A stretch of DNA of 34,029 bases, from the NCBI GenBank assembly GCA_945903565.1, contig CAMDPA010000002.1, forward strand, positions 1-34,029, read 5' to 3'. This DNA comes from Devosia equisanguinis. GTDB taxonomy: Bacteria > Pseudomonadota > Alphaproteobacteria > Rhizobiales > Hyphomicrobiaceae. How positions within the stretch are numbered: position 1 is the stretch's first letter; every line of letters begins with the position of its first letter. The position numbers and the translations under genes were made by a program. The notes beneath the pieces are model-generated. The model made no database searches, had not been told where the DNA came from, and saw only the letters and a list, made by a program, of their open reading frames with translations. Below, one piece after another: positions 1 through 10,398 of this stretch.

Positions 1-208
1 CGGCGCGCTGGGCACGCGCTTCCGACAGGCCCAGCGCAGGGTAGTCGCCCAGTGCAAAGAGGTTCTCCTTGCCCGCGATCTTGTAGCGGTAGCGCCAGAG
101 CTTCGAGCCGGTTGGGCGCACTTCCAGATAGAGCCCGCCACCATCGGTAAGCTTGGTGGTCTTGGAGCTGGCTTTGGTGCTGCGGATCTTTGCGTCGGTT
201 AGTGCCAT
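1..208 (-). CDS. Tyrosine recombinase/integrase, N-terminal fragment (cut by window edge)
   Basis: The reverse strand from the ATG at 208 reads MALTDAKIRSTKASSK, then KLTDGGGLYLEV, GSKLWRYRYK and LFALGDYPALGLSEAR. This is the Arm-DNA-binding N-terminal domain (DUF4102 type) of P4/prophage-like integrases. Only about 69 residues are inside the window, so the catalytic R-H-R-Y domain is not visible and activity cannot be judged. Such enzymes insert or excise genomic islands by site-specific recombination. The gene reads leftward, away from lpd, so the island body probably lies left of the window. Short direct and inverted repeats lie just upstream of its start (213-254). No tRNA is seen beside it, although a tRNA is the usual target. 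The family call is firm; the intactness of the gene is unknown. Confidence 0.85.
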   Translation of the reverse strand, partial: MALTDAKIRSTKASSKTTKLTDGGGLYLEVRPTGSKLWRYRYKIAGKENLFALGDYPALGLSEARAQRA

Positions 209-212
209 CTGG

Positions 213-254
213 AGCGGGTACCGTTGTTTCGATACCCGCTTTGATACCCGCTTT
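213..254. repeat. Iteron-like repeats upstream of the integrase
   Basis: A perfect 12-bp tandem repeat, GATACCCGCTTT, occupies 231-242 and 243-254. An inverted half, AGCGGGTA, sits at 213-220, immediately next to the integrase start codon. Placed directly 5' of an integrase gene, these could be arm-type binding sites or an operator for autoregulation. This is inferred from position and repetition only. Confidence 0.45.
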
Positions 255-402
255 TGCGGTGGATGCCCACGGACAAGCGCGGAGCGCTATGGCGAATAAT
301 TGTGGAGAGTCAGTGCGATTTCGCGCGGTATCGGACGGTGATGGACGGTCACGGACCTCGATGCTGATTTTCGATCAGGATCAGCATGGGGACGTCGAGC
401 GC

Positions 403-436
403 CTATCGGTTCCAATTCTACTTTATTGACCGATAG
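403..436. promoter_or_regulatory. 8-bp inverted repeat in the integrase-lpd spacer
   Basis: CTATCGGT (403-410) and ACCGATAG (429-436) are perfect inverted copies separated by 18 bp. They lie in the 281-bp gap between the integrase start and the lpd stop. There is no T-tract, so a terminator is unlikely. An operator or recombination-associated site is possible. Apart from this and the other short repeats, nothing is recognised in this gap. Confidence 0.3.
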
Positions 437-463
437 TAGCTGTCGTCCGCTGCCAAAGCCATC

Positions 464-492
464 GGCGGCGCGGCTTATGGCGGCGCGGCTTA
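464..492. repeat. 14-bp tandem direct repeat at the lpd 3' end
   Basis: GGCGGCGCGGCTTA occurs at 464-477 and again at 479-492. The second copy includes the lpd stop codon (minus strand, 490-492). A direct repeat ending in a conserved gene's stop codon, next to an integrase, resembles an attachment-core remnant. It could equally be slippage in GC-rich sequence. Confidence 0.35.
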
Positions 493-1890
493 CATATGGA
501 TTGGCCGCTTGGCGACCGCCAGCGCGGCTTCCTTGACCGCTTCGGTCAGCGTCGGATGAGCGTGGCAGGTGCGCGCCAGGTCTTCGGCCGAGCCGCCGAA
601 CTCCATGACGACTGCGGCTTCGGCAATAAGTTCGCCGACGTGCGGGCCGATCATGTGGACGCCGAGGATGCGGTCGGTCGTGGCGTCCGCCAGCACCTTC
701 ACGAAACCGTCGGTGGTCTTGTTGACCTTGGCGCGGCCATTGGCGGTGAACGGAAACTTGCCGGCGTTGTAGGCGATGCCGGCGGCCTTCAGCTCCTCCT
801 CGGTCTTCCCGACGGTGGCGACTTCGGGGGCGGTGTAGATGACGCCGGGGATCACGCCGTAGTTCACGTGACCGGATTGGCCGGCGAGAATTTCGGCGAG
901 CGCGACGCCTTCGTCCTCGGCCTTGTGCGCGAGCATCGGGCCGGCAATGACATCGCCGATCGCGTAGACACCGGGAACGCTGGTGGCGAAGTGCGCGTCA
1001 ACCTTCACGCGGCGGCGCTCGTCCAGTGCGACGCCGGCTTCGGCGAGGCCGAGGCCTTCGGTGTAGGGCACCCGACCGATGGCGACGAGCACGACGTCGG
1101 CGTCGAGCACGCTGGCCGCCCCACCGGCGGCTGGTTCAACCGTGACCTGGTGACCCTTGGGTGGGCCGCCTTCGACCTTCGTGACTTTGCTCGAGAGCTT
1201 GAACACGAAGCCCTGCTTTTCCAGGATGCGCTGGAACGAGCGGGCAACGTCGAGGTCCATGCCAGGCAGGATGCCGTCGAGGTATTCGACGACCGTAACC
1301 TGAGCGCCAAGCCGCCGCCACACCGAGCCGAGCTCCAGCCCGATCACGCCCGCGCCGACGACCAGCATGCGTTTTGGTACGACGGGCAATGTCAGCGCGC
1401 CGGTCGAGGAGACGATGGTCTTTTCGTCAATGTTGATACCCGGCAGGCGCGCGATATCCGAGCCGGTGGCGATCACGGTCGCCTTGGTGTCGAGCACCTT
1501 CTTCTCGCCGTTGATGAAGGTGACTTCGACCTTCCCCGTGCCGAGCACGCGGCCGGTGCCGTGAAAAGGCTCGATCTTGTTCTTTTTGAGCAGGTAGGCG
1601 ACGCCATCGACGTTACCCTTCACACCCTCGTCCTTGAAGGCCAGCATCTTCGCCAGATTGAGCTTCGGCGCGACTTCGATGCCCATCGCCGCGAAGCCGT
1701 GGCCAGCCTCATCGAAGAGCTCGCTGGCATGCAGCAGTGCTTTCGAGGGGATGCAGCCGACGTTGAGGCACGTGCCGCCATGCGTGGCGCGCTTCTCGAC
1801 GACGGCGACTTTCATACCGAGCTGGGCTGCCCGGATGGCGCACACGTAGCCGCCGGGGCCGGTGCCGATGACGATGAGATCGTAGGACAT
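490..1890 (-). CDS. lpd: Dihydrolipoyl dehydrogenase (E3)
   Basis: This gene encodes the FAD-dependent E3 subunit, which reoxidises dihydrolipoyl groups on the E2 protein and reduces NAD+. Given its neighbours it most likely serves the 2-oxoglutarate dehydrogenase complex in the cytoplasm. The 466 residues match the family's usual length. Visible features are the N-terminal FAD motif GTGPGG (9-14), the redox disulphide CLNVGC (C41, C46), a central GAGVIGLELGS NAD-binding motif, the AIGDV FAD motif, and the C-terminal catalytic pair HAHPTLTE (H445, E450). All key residues are present. It is co-directional with sucA and sucB but separated from sucB by about 1.1 kb holding three small accessory genes, whereas in related genomes lpd usually follows sucB closely. 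The start MSYDLIVIG is typical; the ribosome site before it is weak. Confidence 0.97.
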   Translation of the reverse strand: MSYDLIVIGTGPGGYVCAIRAAQLGMKVAVVEKRATHGGTCLNVGCIPSKALLHASELFDEAGHGFAAMGIEVAPKLNLAKMLAFKDEGVKGNVDGVAYLLKKNKIEPFHGTGRVLGTGKVEVTFINGEKKVLDTKATVIATGSDIARLPGINIDEKTIVSSTGALTLPVVPKRMLVVGAGVIGLELGSVWRRLGAQVTVVEYLDGILPGMDLDVARSFQRILEKQGFVFKLSSKVTKVEGGPPKGHQVTVEPAAGGAASVLDADVVLVAIGRVPYTEGLGLAEAGVALDERRRVKVDAHFATSVPGVYAIGDVIAGPMLAHKAEDEGVALAEILAGQSGHVNYGVIPGVIYTAPEVATVGKTEEELKAAGIAYNAGKFPFTANGRAKVNKTTDGFVKVLADATTDRILGVHMIGPHVGELIAEAAVVMEFGGSAEDLARTCHAHPTLTEAVKEAALAVAKRPIHM

Positions 1891-1942
1891 GGGACTCTTG
1901 GTTTGTGGAGTTGGAGGAGAACTTGGGACCGCCGCGGCGAGG

Positions 1943-2233
1943 TCATACCATCATCAGCTTGTGGATTTCTGCTTGCCGTTCACAATCGCGGCGCAGACCA
2001 TCCGCGCTCAAGTCGATTTCGTAGCCATCCTTGTTGAACCAGGAAATGGAGTGGCCGTATTCTTCTATTTGGAACGCGGCGAAGTTCACCGGCTTCTGGA
2101 GCCACATGAAGATCTTGCCTTTGGCGATCAGCGGCCGCAAATCGACGACACCCTCATATCCGTCGAGGAAAGCGATCTTCAGAACGCCGTGGATGACGAC
2201 CTCGGCGCTCTTAATCCGGGGAAGCTTCTTCAT
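1943..2233 (-). CDS. DUF2442 family protein
   Basis: This small protein of 96 residues begins MKKLPRIKSAEV and has the DUF2442 pattern: a beta-rich segment with a central DGYEGVVDLRPLI, a middle F(A/Q)xF and W region, and a DLSADGLRR end. Its function is not established. Its ATG overlaps the stop of the upstream DUF4160 gene by 4 bp (2230-2233), so the two are almost certainly translated as a coupled pair. From memory, DUF4160 and DUF2442 genes recur side by side in many bacteria and have been suspected of being toxin-antitoxin-like; that is not proven. It sits as an insertion between sucB and lpd on the same strand, so it may be read from the suc promoter. Confidence 0.8.
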   Translation of the reverse strand: MKKLPRIKSAEVVIHGVLKIAFLDGYEGVVDLRPLIAKGKIFMWLQKPVNFAAFQIEEYGHSISWFNKDGYEIDLSADGLRRDCERQAEIHKLMMV

Positions 2234-2481
2234 TCTATCGGCTCCACGGGCTCCAGCGAAATGGCCTGCTCGAAGGCGCGGCGCAGCTCAGCTTGTCTAC
2301 TTTTCGCCCATTTAACTACTTTTCGCTTCTTGGCCAAAGGTATGGAGCCTGCTGTGACCTTCAGCGTCTCGATGTCCATCACGGCTTGATGCTCGGCAAT
2401 GCGAAGATGGATGTGGGGCGGTGGGTGCTCGTTGGCATAGACTTGGATTTTGACGCCTTCTACTGTAGCAACCGTCGGCAT
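2230..2481 (-). CDS. DUF4160 family protein
   Basis: This gene encodes 83 residues starting MPTVATVEGVKI. It carries the DUF4160 hallmark EHPPPHIHLR (around residues 17-26), followed by a basic helix KKRKVVKW. An ATG start at 2481 gives the canonical MPTV beginning; a GTG lies one codon upstream. An AGGG stretch about ten bases before the ATG may be the ribosome site. Its biochemical role is unknown; the histidine-rich PPHIH motif could bind metal or nucleic acid. The stop overlaps the DUF2442 start (ATGA), which suggests a two-gene unit. The pair is not related in function to the surrounding TCA genes and is probably accessory cargo. Confidence 0.8.
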   Translation of the reverse strand: MPTVATVEGVKIQVYANEHPPPHIHLRIAEHQAVMDIETLKVTAGSIPLAKKRKVVKWAKSRQAELRRAFEQAISLEPVEPIE

Positions 2482-2575
2482 CACTCAATATCCCTGATCG
2501 GTCACACGGAAGGCGCATATGTACTCGTCGGGGCCGATGAAGATGACGATGAAACAGTAGGATGTTAGGCTCGCG

Positions 2576-2977
2576 CTAGTCCTGCTGGTCTGCGGGCCAT
2601 TGGGCCGGATCATCGACTGGCTGGGGCAAGCGCCCGGCAAGCCACTCAGCAGCCTGGTCTGGCGTGAAGCTTGGATCACGGCTTTCAATGACCCAACACA
2701 GAAACTCGGGTCCCCCATTCAAGTACGGCGGCGGAGACACGGGCATGAACAAGGCCGGAAGCCGCTCGTCCGGCGACAAGTAGTTCAAGACATGGCCAAG
2801 CTCCTGCACCGTGTTCCATGCCAACGGATGTTTGATGTCGATTGAAAGCTTGACCCACCAGTTGTCGTTTTCAAAGCGCCCGCTGCCAAAGGCCAAGCCA
2901 GCGGAGCTGATGGCAGGAACGCGGGCCAGAAACGCGAGCAACACTGCAAAGTGAGGAGCATGTCCCTGCCCGTTCAT
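2576..2977 (-). CDS. Uncharacterised 133-aa protein
   Basis: I do not recognise a family. The ATG at 2977 is chosen because GAGGGG lies seven bases upstream; the frame is open for 17 more codons, but those overlap sucB and look non-coding. The protein starts MNGQGHAPHFAVLL. It has a hydrophobic first third with small residues, a tryptophan pair (NDNWWVKL), a VQELGHVLNYL helix, and a proline-rich middle (PVSPPPYLNGG). It ends with a soluble segment DPSFTPDQAAEWLAGRLP. No clear signal peptide or catalytic motif is seen. It starts 11 bases after the sucB stop on the same strand and so probably lies on the suc transcript. The composition and balanced residue use suggest a real gene, but the function is unknown. 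Confidence 0.6.
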   Translation of the reverse strand: MNGQGHAPHFAVLLAFLARVPAISSAGLAFGSGRFENDNWWVKLSIDIKHPLAWNTVQELGHVLNYLSPDERLPALFMPVSPPPYLNGGPEFLCWVIESRDPSFTPDQAAEWLAGRLPQPVDDPAQWPADQQD

Positions 2978-2988
2978 GCACGTTCCCC

Positions 2989-4221
2989 TCAAAGCTCCAG
3001 CACGAACCTTTGCGGGTCTTCCAGGCACTCCTTGACGCGCACCAGGAACGTCACGGCTTCCTTGCCGTCGACGATGCGGTGGTCGTAACTGAGCGCCAAG
3101 TACATCATCGGCCGGATCACGACCTGGCCGTTGCGGGCCACGGGGCGGTCCTCGATCTTGTGCATGCCGAGGATGCCGGACTGTGGCGCATTCAGGATCG
3201 GCATCGACATCATCGAGCCGTAGACGCCGCCGTTGGAGATCGTGAACGTGCCGCCCTGCATGTCCTCGATGCTGAGCTTGCCATCGCGGGCGCGGCGGCC
3301 GTAGTCGGCGATCGAGCCTTCGATCTCGGCGAGGCCCATGCGGTCGGCCTCGCGCACCACGGGCACCACGAGGCCCTTGTCGGTGCCGACCGCGACGCCG
3401 ATGTGGTAGTAGTTCTTATAGACGATGTCGGTGCCGTCGATCTCGGCGTTGACGGCCGGGATTTCCTTCAGTGCCTGGATGCAAGCGCGCACGAAGAAGC
3501 CCATGAAGCCGAGCTTCACGCCATGCCGCTTCTCGAAGATGTCCTTGTACTGCGTGCGCAGCGCCATCACCGCGCTCATGTCGACGTCGTTGTAGGTCGT
3601 CAGCATCGCCGCGGTGTTCTGCGCCTCTTTCAGGCGGCGCGCGATGGTCTGGCGCAGCCGCGACATCTGCACACGCTCTTCGCGGGCGGCGTCGTTGGCG
3701 GGAGAGGGCGCGCGCATCCGGGCTGCGGGCATCGGAGAGGCTACGGCGGGTACGGCCGGCATCGGCCGGGCGGCAGGCGGTTGCGCGGTCAGCGCGTCGC
3801 CCTTGAGGACCTGGCCACGCTTGCCCGAGCCGTCGACGCTGGCTGCAGCGATGCCCTTTTCGTCGAGGATCTTTCGGGCGGCGGGTGACGGCGGCATTGG
3901 GGCCGCCGTGGTAGCCGGTGCTGGCTGCGGTGCGGCCGGTTTAGGTGGAGCGGAAGCGGGTGCCGCATTAGCAGCGCCGGCTGCGCCTTCGCGCACGGTG
4001 CCGAGTATGCCCCCAGGCGAAACCGTCGCCCCCTGGTCGGCCTTGATGTCGGCAAGCACGCCTGCGGCGGTTGCCAGAACCTCGAGTGTGACCTTGTCCG
4101 TCTCCAGCTCGCACAACGGCTCGTCCATCTTGACGGCATCGCCGGGCTTCTTGAACCAGCGCCCGACCGTTGCCTCGGAGATGCTTTCGCCGAGTGTGGG
4201 AACCTTGATCTCGATGCTCAT
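2989..4221 (-). CDS. sucB: Dihydrolipoyllysine succinyltransferase, E2 of 2-oxoglutarate dehydrogenase
   Basis: This is the E2 core of the 2-oxoglutarate dehydrogenase complex, which transfers the succinyl group from E1 to CoA through a swinging lipoyl arm. The start is [13 protein letters not shown] at 4221; upstream codons in the same frame come from a low-complexity spacer and are rejected. The 410 residues contain one lipoyl domain with the modified lysine in ETDKVTLE (K43), an Ala/Pro-rich linker and the peripheral E3-binding domain (around [12 protein letters not shown]). A second linker leads to the CoA acyltransferase domain ending in [11 protein letters not shown] (catalytic H381, D385). 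All expected parts are present. It follows sucA after 138 bp. That gap holds a long imperfect hairpin that could adjust the E1:E2 ratio. Confidence 0.97.
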   Translation of the reverse strand: MSIEIKVPTLGESISEATVGRWFKKPGDAVKMDEPLCELETDKVTLEVLATAAGVLADIKADQGATVSPGGILGTVREGAAGAANAAPASAPPKPAAPQPAPATTAAPMPPSPAARKILDEKGIAAASVDGSGKRGQVLKGDALTAQPPAARPMPAVPAVASPMPAARMRAPSPANDAAREERVQMSRLRQTIARRLKEAQNTAAMLTTYNDVDMSAVMALRTQYKDIFEKRHGVKLGFMGFFVRACIQALKEIPAVNAEIDGTDIVYKNYYHIGVAVGTDKGLVVPVVREADRMGLAEIEGSIADYGRRARDGKLSIEDMQGGTFTISNGGVYGSMMSMPILNAPQSGILGMHKIEDRPVARNGQVVIRPMMYLALSYDHRIVDGKEAVTFLVRVKECLEDPQRFVLEL

Positions 4222-4234
4222 GACAGTTTCCGGT

Positions 4235-4357
4235 GAAAGGGTGAGTGGCGAGTGGTGCGTTGTGCGTGGTGCGTGGTGCGTGGTGAATGGCGGCAAGGCA
4301 GGTCGGCTCAGATTACCACTCACCATTAACCACTCACCACTCACCATCCACCCTTTG
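4235..4357. repeat. GTGAGTGG-type microrepeat forming an imperfect hairpin between sucA and sucB
   Basis: The top strand from 4235 to 4290 is a run of GTG/GAGTGG/GCGTGGT units. From 4315 to 4357 it is a run of ACCACTCACC units. The outer parts pair well: AAAGGGTGAGTGG near 4236 against CCATCCACCCTTTGG near 4343, and GAGTGGTG against CACCACTC. The whole element fills the spacer between sucA and sucB, so on the minus-strand transcript it would fold into a long stem. A related but shorter element lies between the coxS- and coxL-like genes at 32267-32319. Confidence 0.6.
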
Positions 4358-4359
4358 GT

Positions 4360-7344
<2,985 letters not shown>

Positions 7345-7578
7345 GGGAACCCTTGGAAAGTGGTTGCGATGGGAGCGGACGCGAATACGCGCGCAACGAA
7401 ACGCCTGTTCGAGGCGGTTATTAGCCACGTCCACAGCGCAAGTACAGCCGGATCGACGTTGTATGGCGGGGGGCAGATGAGCGCAGCATGAATAAGCGCT
7501 GCGAGGTCAGCGGAATGAACAGAATCATCGCAGGATCGGGTGCGGAATGCCCGGAATTACGGCATGTCCCGCTTAGTC

Positions 7579-7665
7579 CGTAGGCTGGGTCAAGCGCAGC
7601 GCGACCCAGCTTTTTCCGGAACTACAATTATTGCTGGGTCGCGCAAATGCTTGACACAGCCTACG
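7579..7665. repeat. Mosaic palindromic element between sucD and sucA
   Basis: Outer arms CGTAGGCTGGGTCAAGC (7579-7595) and GCTTGACACAGCCTACG (7649-7665) are inverted with one mismatch. Inner arms GCGCGACCCAGC (7599-7610) and GCTGGGTCGCGC (7633-7644) are perfect inverted copies. GCTGGGTC also pairs with GACCCAGC inside the left arm, so two alternative folds are possible. The element begins 3 bp after the sucD stop, on the path of a sucD-to-sucA transcript. Repeats of this CGTAGG(C/G)TGGGT type are common between genes in Bradyrhizobiaceae (from memory). It may protect mRNA 3' ends or attenuate read-through. The rest of the 7345-7667 gap shows nothing else. Confidence 0.7.
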
Positions 7666-7667
7666 AC

Positions 7668-8567
7668 CTACCCCTTCAGCACCTTCGACAGCGTCGTGCC
7701 GAGCGCGGCCGGGCTGTCGGCCATGGCGATGCCGGCCGACATCATGGCCTCGATCTTGTCCTCGGCCTTGCCTTTGCCGCCCGAGATGATCGCGCCCGCA
7801 TGGCCCATGCGGCGGCCGGGAGGCGCCGATGCGCCCGCGATAAAGCCGGCCATCGGCTTCTTGCGCCCCTTGGCGGCCTCGCGCTTGATGAAATCGGCCG
7901 CTTCTTCCTCGGCCGAGCCGCCGATTTCGCCGATCATAATGATGGAGTGTGTATCGGGGTCGGCCAGGAACATCTCGAGGACGTCGATGAACTCGGTGCC
8001 CTTCACGGGATCGCCGCCGATGCCGACCGCTGTCGACTGGCCAAGGCCCGCGTCGGACGTCTGCTTGACCGCTTCATAGGTCAGCGTGCCCGAGCGCGAC
8101 ACGATGCCGACGGTCCCCTTCTTGAAAATGTTGGCGGGCATGATGCCAATCTTGCAGGCGTTCGGCGTCAATACGCCAGGGCAGTTCGGCCCGATCAGGC
8201 GCGACCAGGAGCCGGCCAGCGCGCGCTTCACGCGCACCATGTCGAGCACCGGGATGCCCTCGGTGATGCACACGATCAGCGGGATTTCCGCGTCGATCGC
8301 TTCCAGAATGGCGTCTGCCGCATAGGGAGGCGGTACGTAAATCGAGGTCGCGGTCGCGCCGGTCTTGGCTTTAGCCTCCGCGACGGTATCGAAGATCGGC
8401 ACGTTCCCGAGCTTGGCGTCGGGGTGCTTGGCCCCGCCTTTGCCGGGCGTCACGCCGCCGACGATCTGCGTCCCGTACTCCATTGCCTGGATGGTATGGA
8501 ACGTACCCTGACTGCCGGTGATGCCCTGGCAGATCACTTTGGTATTCTTGTCGACGAGGATTGCCAT
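7668..8567 (-). CDS. sucD: Succinyl-CoA synthetase (ADP-forming) alpha subunit
   Basis: The alpha subunit binds CoA and carries the phosphohistidine in the reversible conversion of succinyl-CoA to succinate with nucleotide triphosphate formation. The 299 residues begin [18 protein letters not shown], with CAGGGG six bases before the ATG. The nucleotide/CoA-binding start [11 protein letters not shown], the IGPNCPG motif and the active histidine in [12 protein letters not shown] (H256) are visible. It is full length. The partner beta subunit gene sucC usually lies directly upstream, but here the neighbouring gene is a PIN-domain toxin 95 bp away. Transcription is toward sucA. The function is certain; the location of its partner is the open question. 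Confidence 0.98.
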   Translation of the reverse strand: MAILVDKNTKVICQGITGSQGTFHTIQAMEYGTQIVGGVTPGKGGAKHPDAKLGNVPIFDTVAEAKAKTGATATSIYVPPPYAADAILEAIDAEIPLIVCITEGIPVLDMVRVKRALAGSWSRLIGPNCPGVLTPNACKIGIMPANIFKKGTVGIVSRSGTLTYEAVKQTSDAGLGQSTAVGIGGDPVKGTEFIDVLEMFLADPDTHSIIMIGEIGGSAEEEAADFIKREAAKGRKKPMAGFIAGASAPPGRRMGHAGAIISGGKGKAEDKIEAMMSAGIAMADSPAALGTTLSKVLKG

Positions 8568-8662
8568 GAAGTGCCCCTGTTTGGTCGGGGCTGCTTGTGG
8601 GACAGAAATGGTCCGGGATCAAGTCCACCGATTGTCCGGGCTGACGAGGGCAAGCGAGCGCA

Positions 8663-9082
8663 TCAAACGCCAGCAAACGGATTGAGTGCGCGCACGGTGC
8701 CATAGCTTTGCCCGTGGTTCAGATCCTCGGTGTATAAAATCGGTGCCTGCAGTCGTTCAGCTGCGGCAATTACAGCTGCGTCCCAGTAGCTGATTCGGTA
8801 GCGCTCGGACAAAATGATCGCGGCCTTGATCAATGCCATATCGGTCTCGACCAAGGGCAATTGCTCGAGCCGCTCGATCCAGGCAAGCGCACGTGACGCG
8901 CTCAACCCGATATGAGCCTTGCGCCGGACGTTGACATAAAATTCCTGAAGCACTTGGCTCGAGGTGCCGAACTCATCCCCGGCTATGAGGTCGCGCGCCC
9001 GCTTTCTTTTGGGCTCGGCGTGTTCCCGGCCCATCGCTGCGTAAATCAGTATGTTCGTGTCCAGGAAGTACGGCACGCTCAT
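8663..9082 (-). CDS. PIN-domain toxin, VapC-like ribonuclease
   Basis: PIN-domain toxins are Mg-dependent RNases that cleave tRNA or rRNA when freed from their antitoxin. The ATG at 9082 gives MSVPYFLDTNILIYA. The 139 residues show the acidic quartet of the family: D8 in FLDTN, E47 in VLQEFY, D101 in SYWDAAVIAAAE, and D120 in YTEDLNHG. The protein therefore appears catalytically complete. Its start lies inside the reading frame of the upstream antitoxin gene, an unusually long overlap of 110 bp. The pair sits between sucD and a solute-binding protein gene and is likely a mobile addiction module. The exact RNA target cannot be read from sequence. Confidence 0.9.
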   Translation of the reverse strand: MSVPYFLDTNILIYAAMGREHAEPKRKRARDLIAGDEFGTSSQVLQEFYVNVRRKAHIGLSASRALAWIERLEQLPLVETDMALIKAAIILSERYRISYWDAAVIAAAERLQAPILYTEDLNHGQSYGTVRALNPFAGV

Positions 9083-9305
9083 GGGTTGCTTCCCGGCTCC
9101 ACGTCCAATCGGGTCCAAGCCGGCCGTCCGACTCGTCGCTCAACCGCGCCAACTCCGCGCGCGCGCTGGCGCTCTGAGCCCGTTGACGTGCCAGATTGCC
9201 CAGGTACTCGCGAACGAGAGCATTGACCGTCGTCTCCCGCTCAGCCGCGATCTTGCGGGCCTCCCGGAGCACATCCTCTTCAATGGCGAGCGTGATGTTC
9301 TTCAT
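8973..9305 (-). CDS. Ribbon-helix-helix antitoxin, VapB-like, with extended C terminus
   Basis: The ATG at 9305 begins MKNITLAIEEDVLREARKIA, a ribbon-helix-helix DNA-binding fold as in VapB/CopG antitoxins. Such proteins block the toxin and repress their own operon. The expected end of these antitoxins comes near residue 75, around WSREATHER, just where the toxin ATG begins. Here the frame has no stop there and runs on to 110 residues with Arg/Gly-rich, non-conserved sequence that is the toxin gene read in another frame. This suggests loss of the original stop or a small indel; a naturally long overlap is also possible. A short palindrome lies four bases upstream of the start. Confidence 0.75.
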   Translation of the reverse strand: MKNITLAIEEDVLREARKIAAERETTVNALVREYLGNLARQRAQSASARAELARLSDESDGRLGPDWTWSREATHERAVLPGHEHTDLRSDGPGTRRAQKKAGARPHSRG

Positions 9306-9308
9306 GTT

Positions 9309-9323
9309 ACACAGGATATGTGT
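9309..9323. promoter_or_regulatory. Candidate operator of the PIN/RHH pair
   Basis: ACACA-GGATA-TGTGT is a perfect 5-bp inverted repeat with a 5-bp spacer. It lies just 4 bp upstream of the antitoxin start codon. Ribbon-helix-helix antitoxins commonly repress from short palindromes in this position. The assignment rests on symmetry and placement only. Confidence 0.4.
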
Positions 9324-9375
9324 GACTGTGGAACATGTCAATGTTGGATCAGGCTGTCGCAAGGGCGGCAACACC

Positions 9376-10398
9376 CTATTTCTGCTGCGGCAGCTTGACG
9401 CCCGCGTCCTGGATGACCTTGCGGTACATCGGGACTTCGCGCTGCAGGCGTTCCATGTGGCCCTTGCCTGGCCGCGCTTCGACCTTGAACCCGGACTTGA
9501 CGAACTTTTCGCGCATGTCCGGTTTGGCGAGGATTGCAAGCATCTCCTTCTCGATGCGGGCGACGATCTCCGGAGGTGTCTTGACCGGAGCGGACAGCGC
9601 GACGTAGTTGTCGAACACGTAGTCCTTGTAACCGACCTCCAGCATTGTCGGGACGTCGGGCAGATCATGCCAGCGCTTCTCACCGGTGACCGCGAGCGCA
9701 ACCGCCGTGCCCGCCGAGACGTGCGCCCGCGCCGTCGAGATCGCGCCGCAATAGCATTGCACCGAGCCGCTCAGCAGCGCCTGCATCGCCTGTCCGCCGC
9801 CGGTATGGAACACCGTAGCCATCTGCTTGATGTCCTCGCGCAGTTTCAGCAGCTCGGTGGCCAGATGCGGCGTGTTGCCGACCGGCGGGGTGGCGAAGTT
9901 GAACTTGGACGGGTCCTTCTTCACGAGTGCGATGAAGTCCTTCATCGTTTTGGCGCCGAGGCTGGGCTGGACGCAGTAGATGTTGGGCGTTGTTGCGATC
10001 TCGGTGATCGGCGCGAAGTCCTTCAATGCATCGTAGGGGATATTGTCGAACAGGCTTGGGTTGATGGCGTAGCCGCTGGTGGAGATCAGCAGCGTGTAGC
10101 CGTCCGCATCGGCGCGCGCCGCGCGGCCCATGCCGATATTGCCGCCGCCGCCGCCAACATTTTCGACGATCACTGAACCGCCCAACGCTTCCTGCAGAGC
10201 GGGCGCGATCAGCCGTGCCGAAACGTCGGATGGGCCGCCAGGTGTGTTCGGCACGATCAGTTTGATCGGCTTGTCGGGATAGGCAGCAAAGGCAGCCGTG
10301 CCGCGCAGGATAGCGGGGGCTGCGAGGCCGGCGGCGGCGATCAGTCCCGCGCGGCGGATAAGGTTTCGGCGGGTCAAGGCTCTATTGGATCGCGGCAT
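9376..10398 (-). CDS. Tripartite tricarboxylate transporter-type (Bug) solute-binding protein
   Basis: This is a periplasmic receptor of the Bug/TctC family, which captures carboxylates or similar small acids. The ATG at 10398 follows GGGAGGA. The start MPRSNRALTRRNLIRRAG has a twin-arginine motif and a hydrophobic stretch ending AAFA, so Tat export is likely. The mature part shows the family start YPDKPIKLIVPNTPGGPSD, then VIVENVGGGGGNIG and a late DLPDVPTMLEVGYKDY. The 340 residues are full length. No TctA/TctB membrane genes are adjacent, so it is an orphan receptor, which is common where Bug proteins have multiplied. The ligand is unknown. Confidence 0.92.
   Translation of the reverse strand: MPRSNRALTRRNLIRRAGLIAAAGLAAPAILRGTAAFAAYPDKPIKLIVPNTPGGPSDVSARLIAPALQEALGGSVIVENVGGGGGNIGMGRAARADADGYTLLISTSGYAINPSLFDNIPYDALKDFAPITEIATTPNIYCVQPSLGAKTMKDFIALVKKDPSKFNFATPPVGNTPHLATELLKLREDIKQMATVFHTGGGQAMQALLSGSVQCYCGAISTARAHVSAGTAVALAVTGEKRWHDLPDVPTMLEVGYKDYVFDNYVALSAPVKTPPEIVARIEKEMLAILAKPDMREKFVKSGFKVEARPGKGHMERLQREVPMYRKVIQDAGVKLPQQK

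Noticed and set aside
496-2037. A 513-codon frame antisense to lpd
   Set aside because: It is antisense to a complete E3 gene with all catalytic residues; the composition is that of a codon shadow.
2485-2718. Short minus-strand frame ending FIVIFIGPDEYICAFRVTDQGY
   Set aside because: The end looks protein-like and its stop sits next to the DUF4160 start, but the first half overlaps the 133-aa gene, and there is no ribosome site or family match. It may be the remnant of a lost gene.
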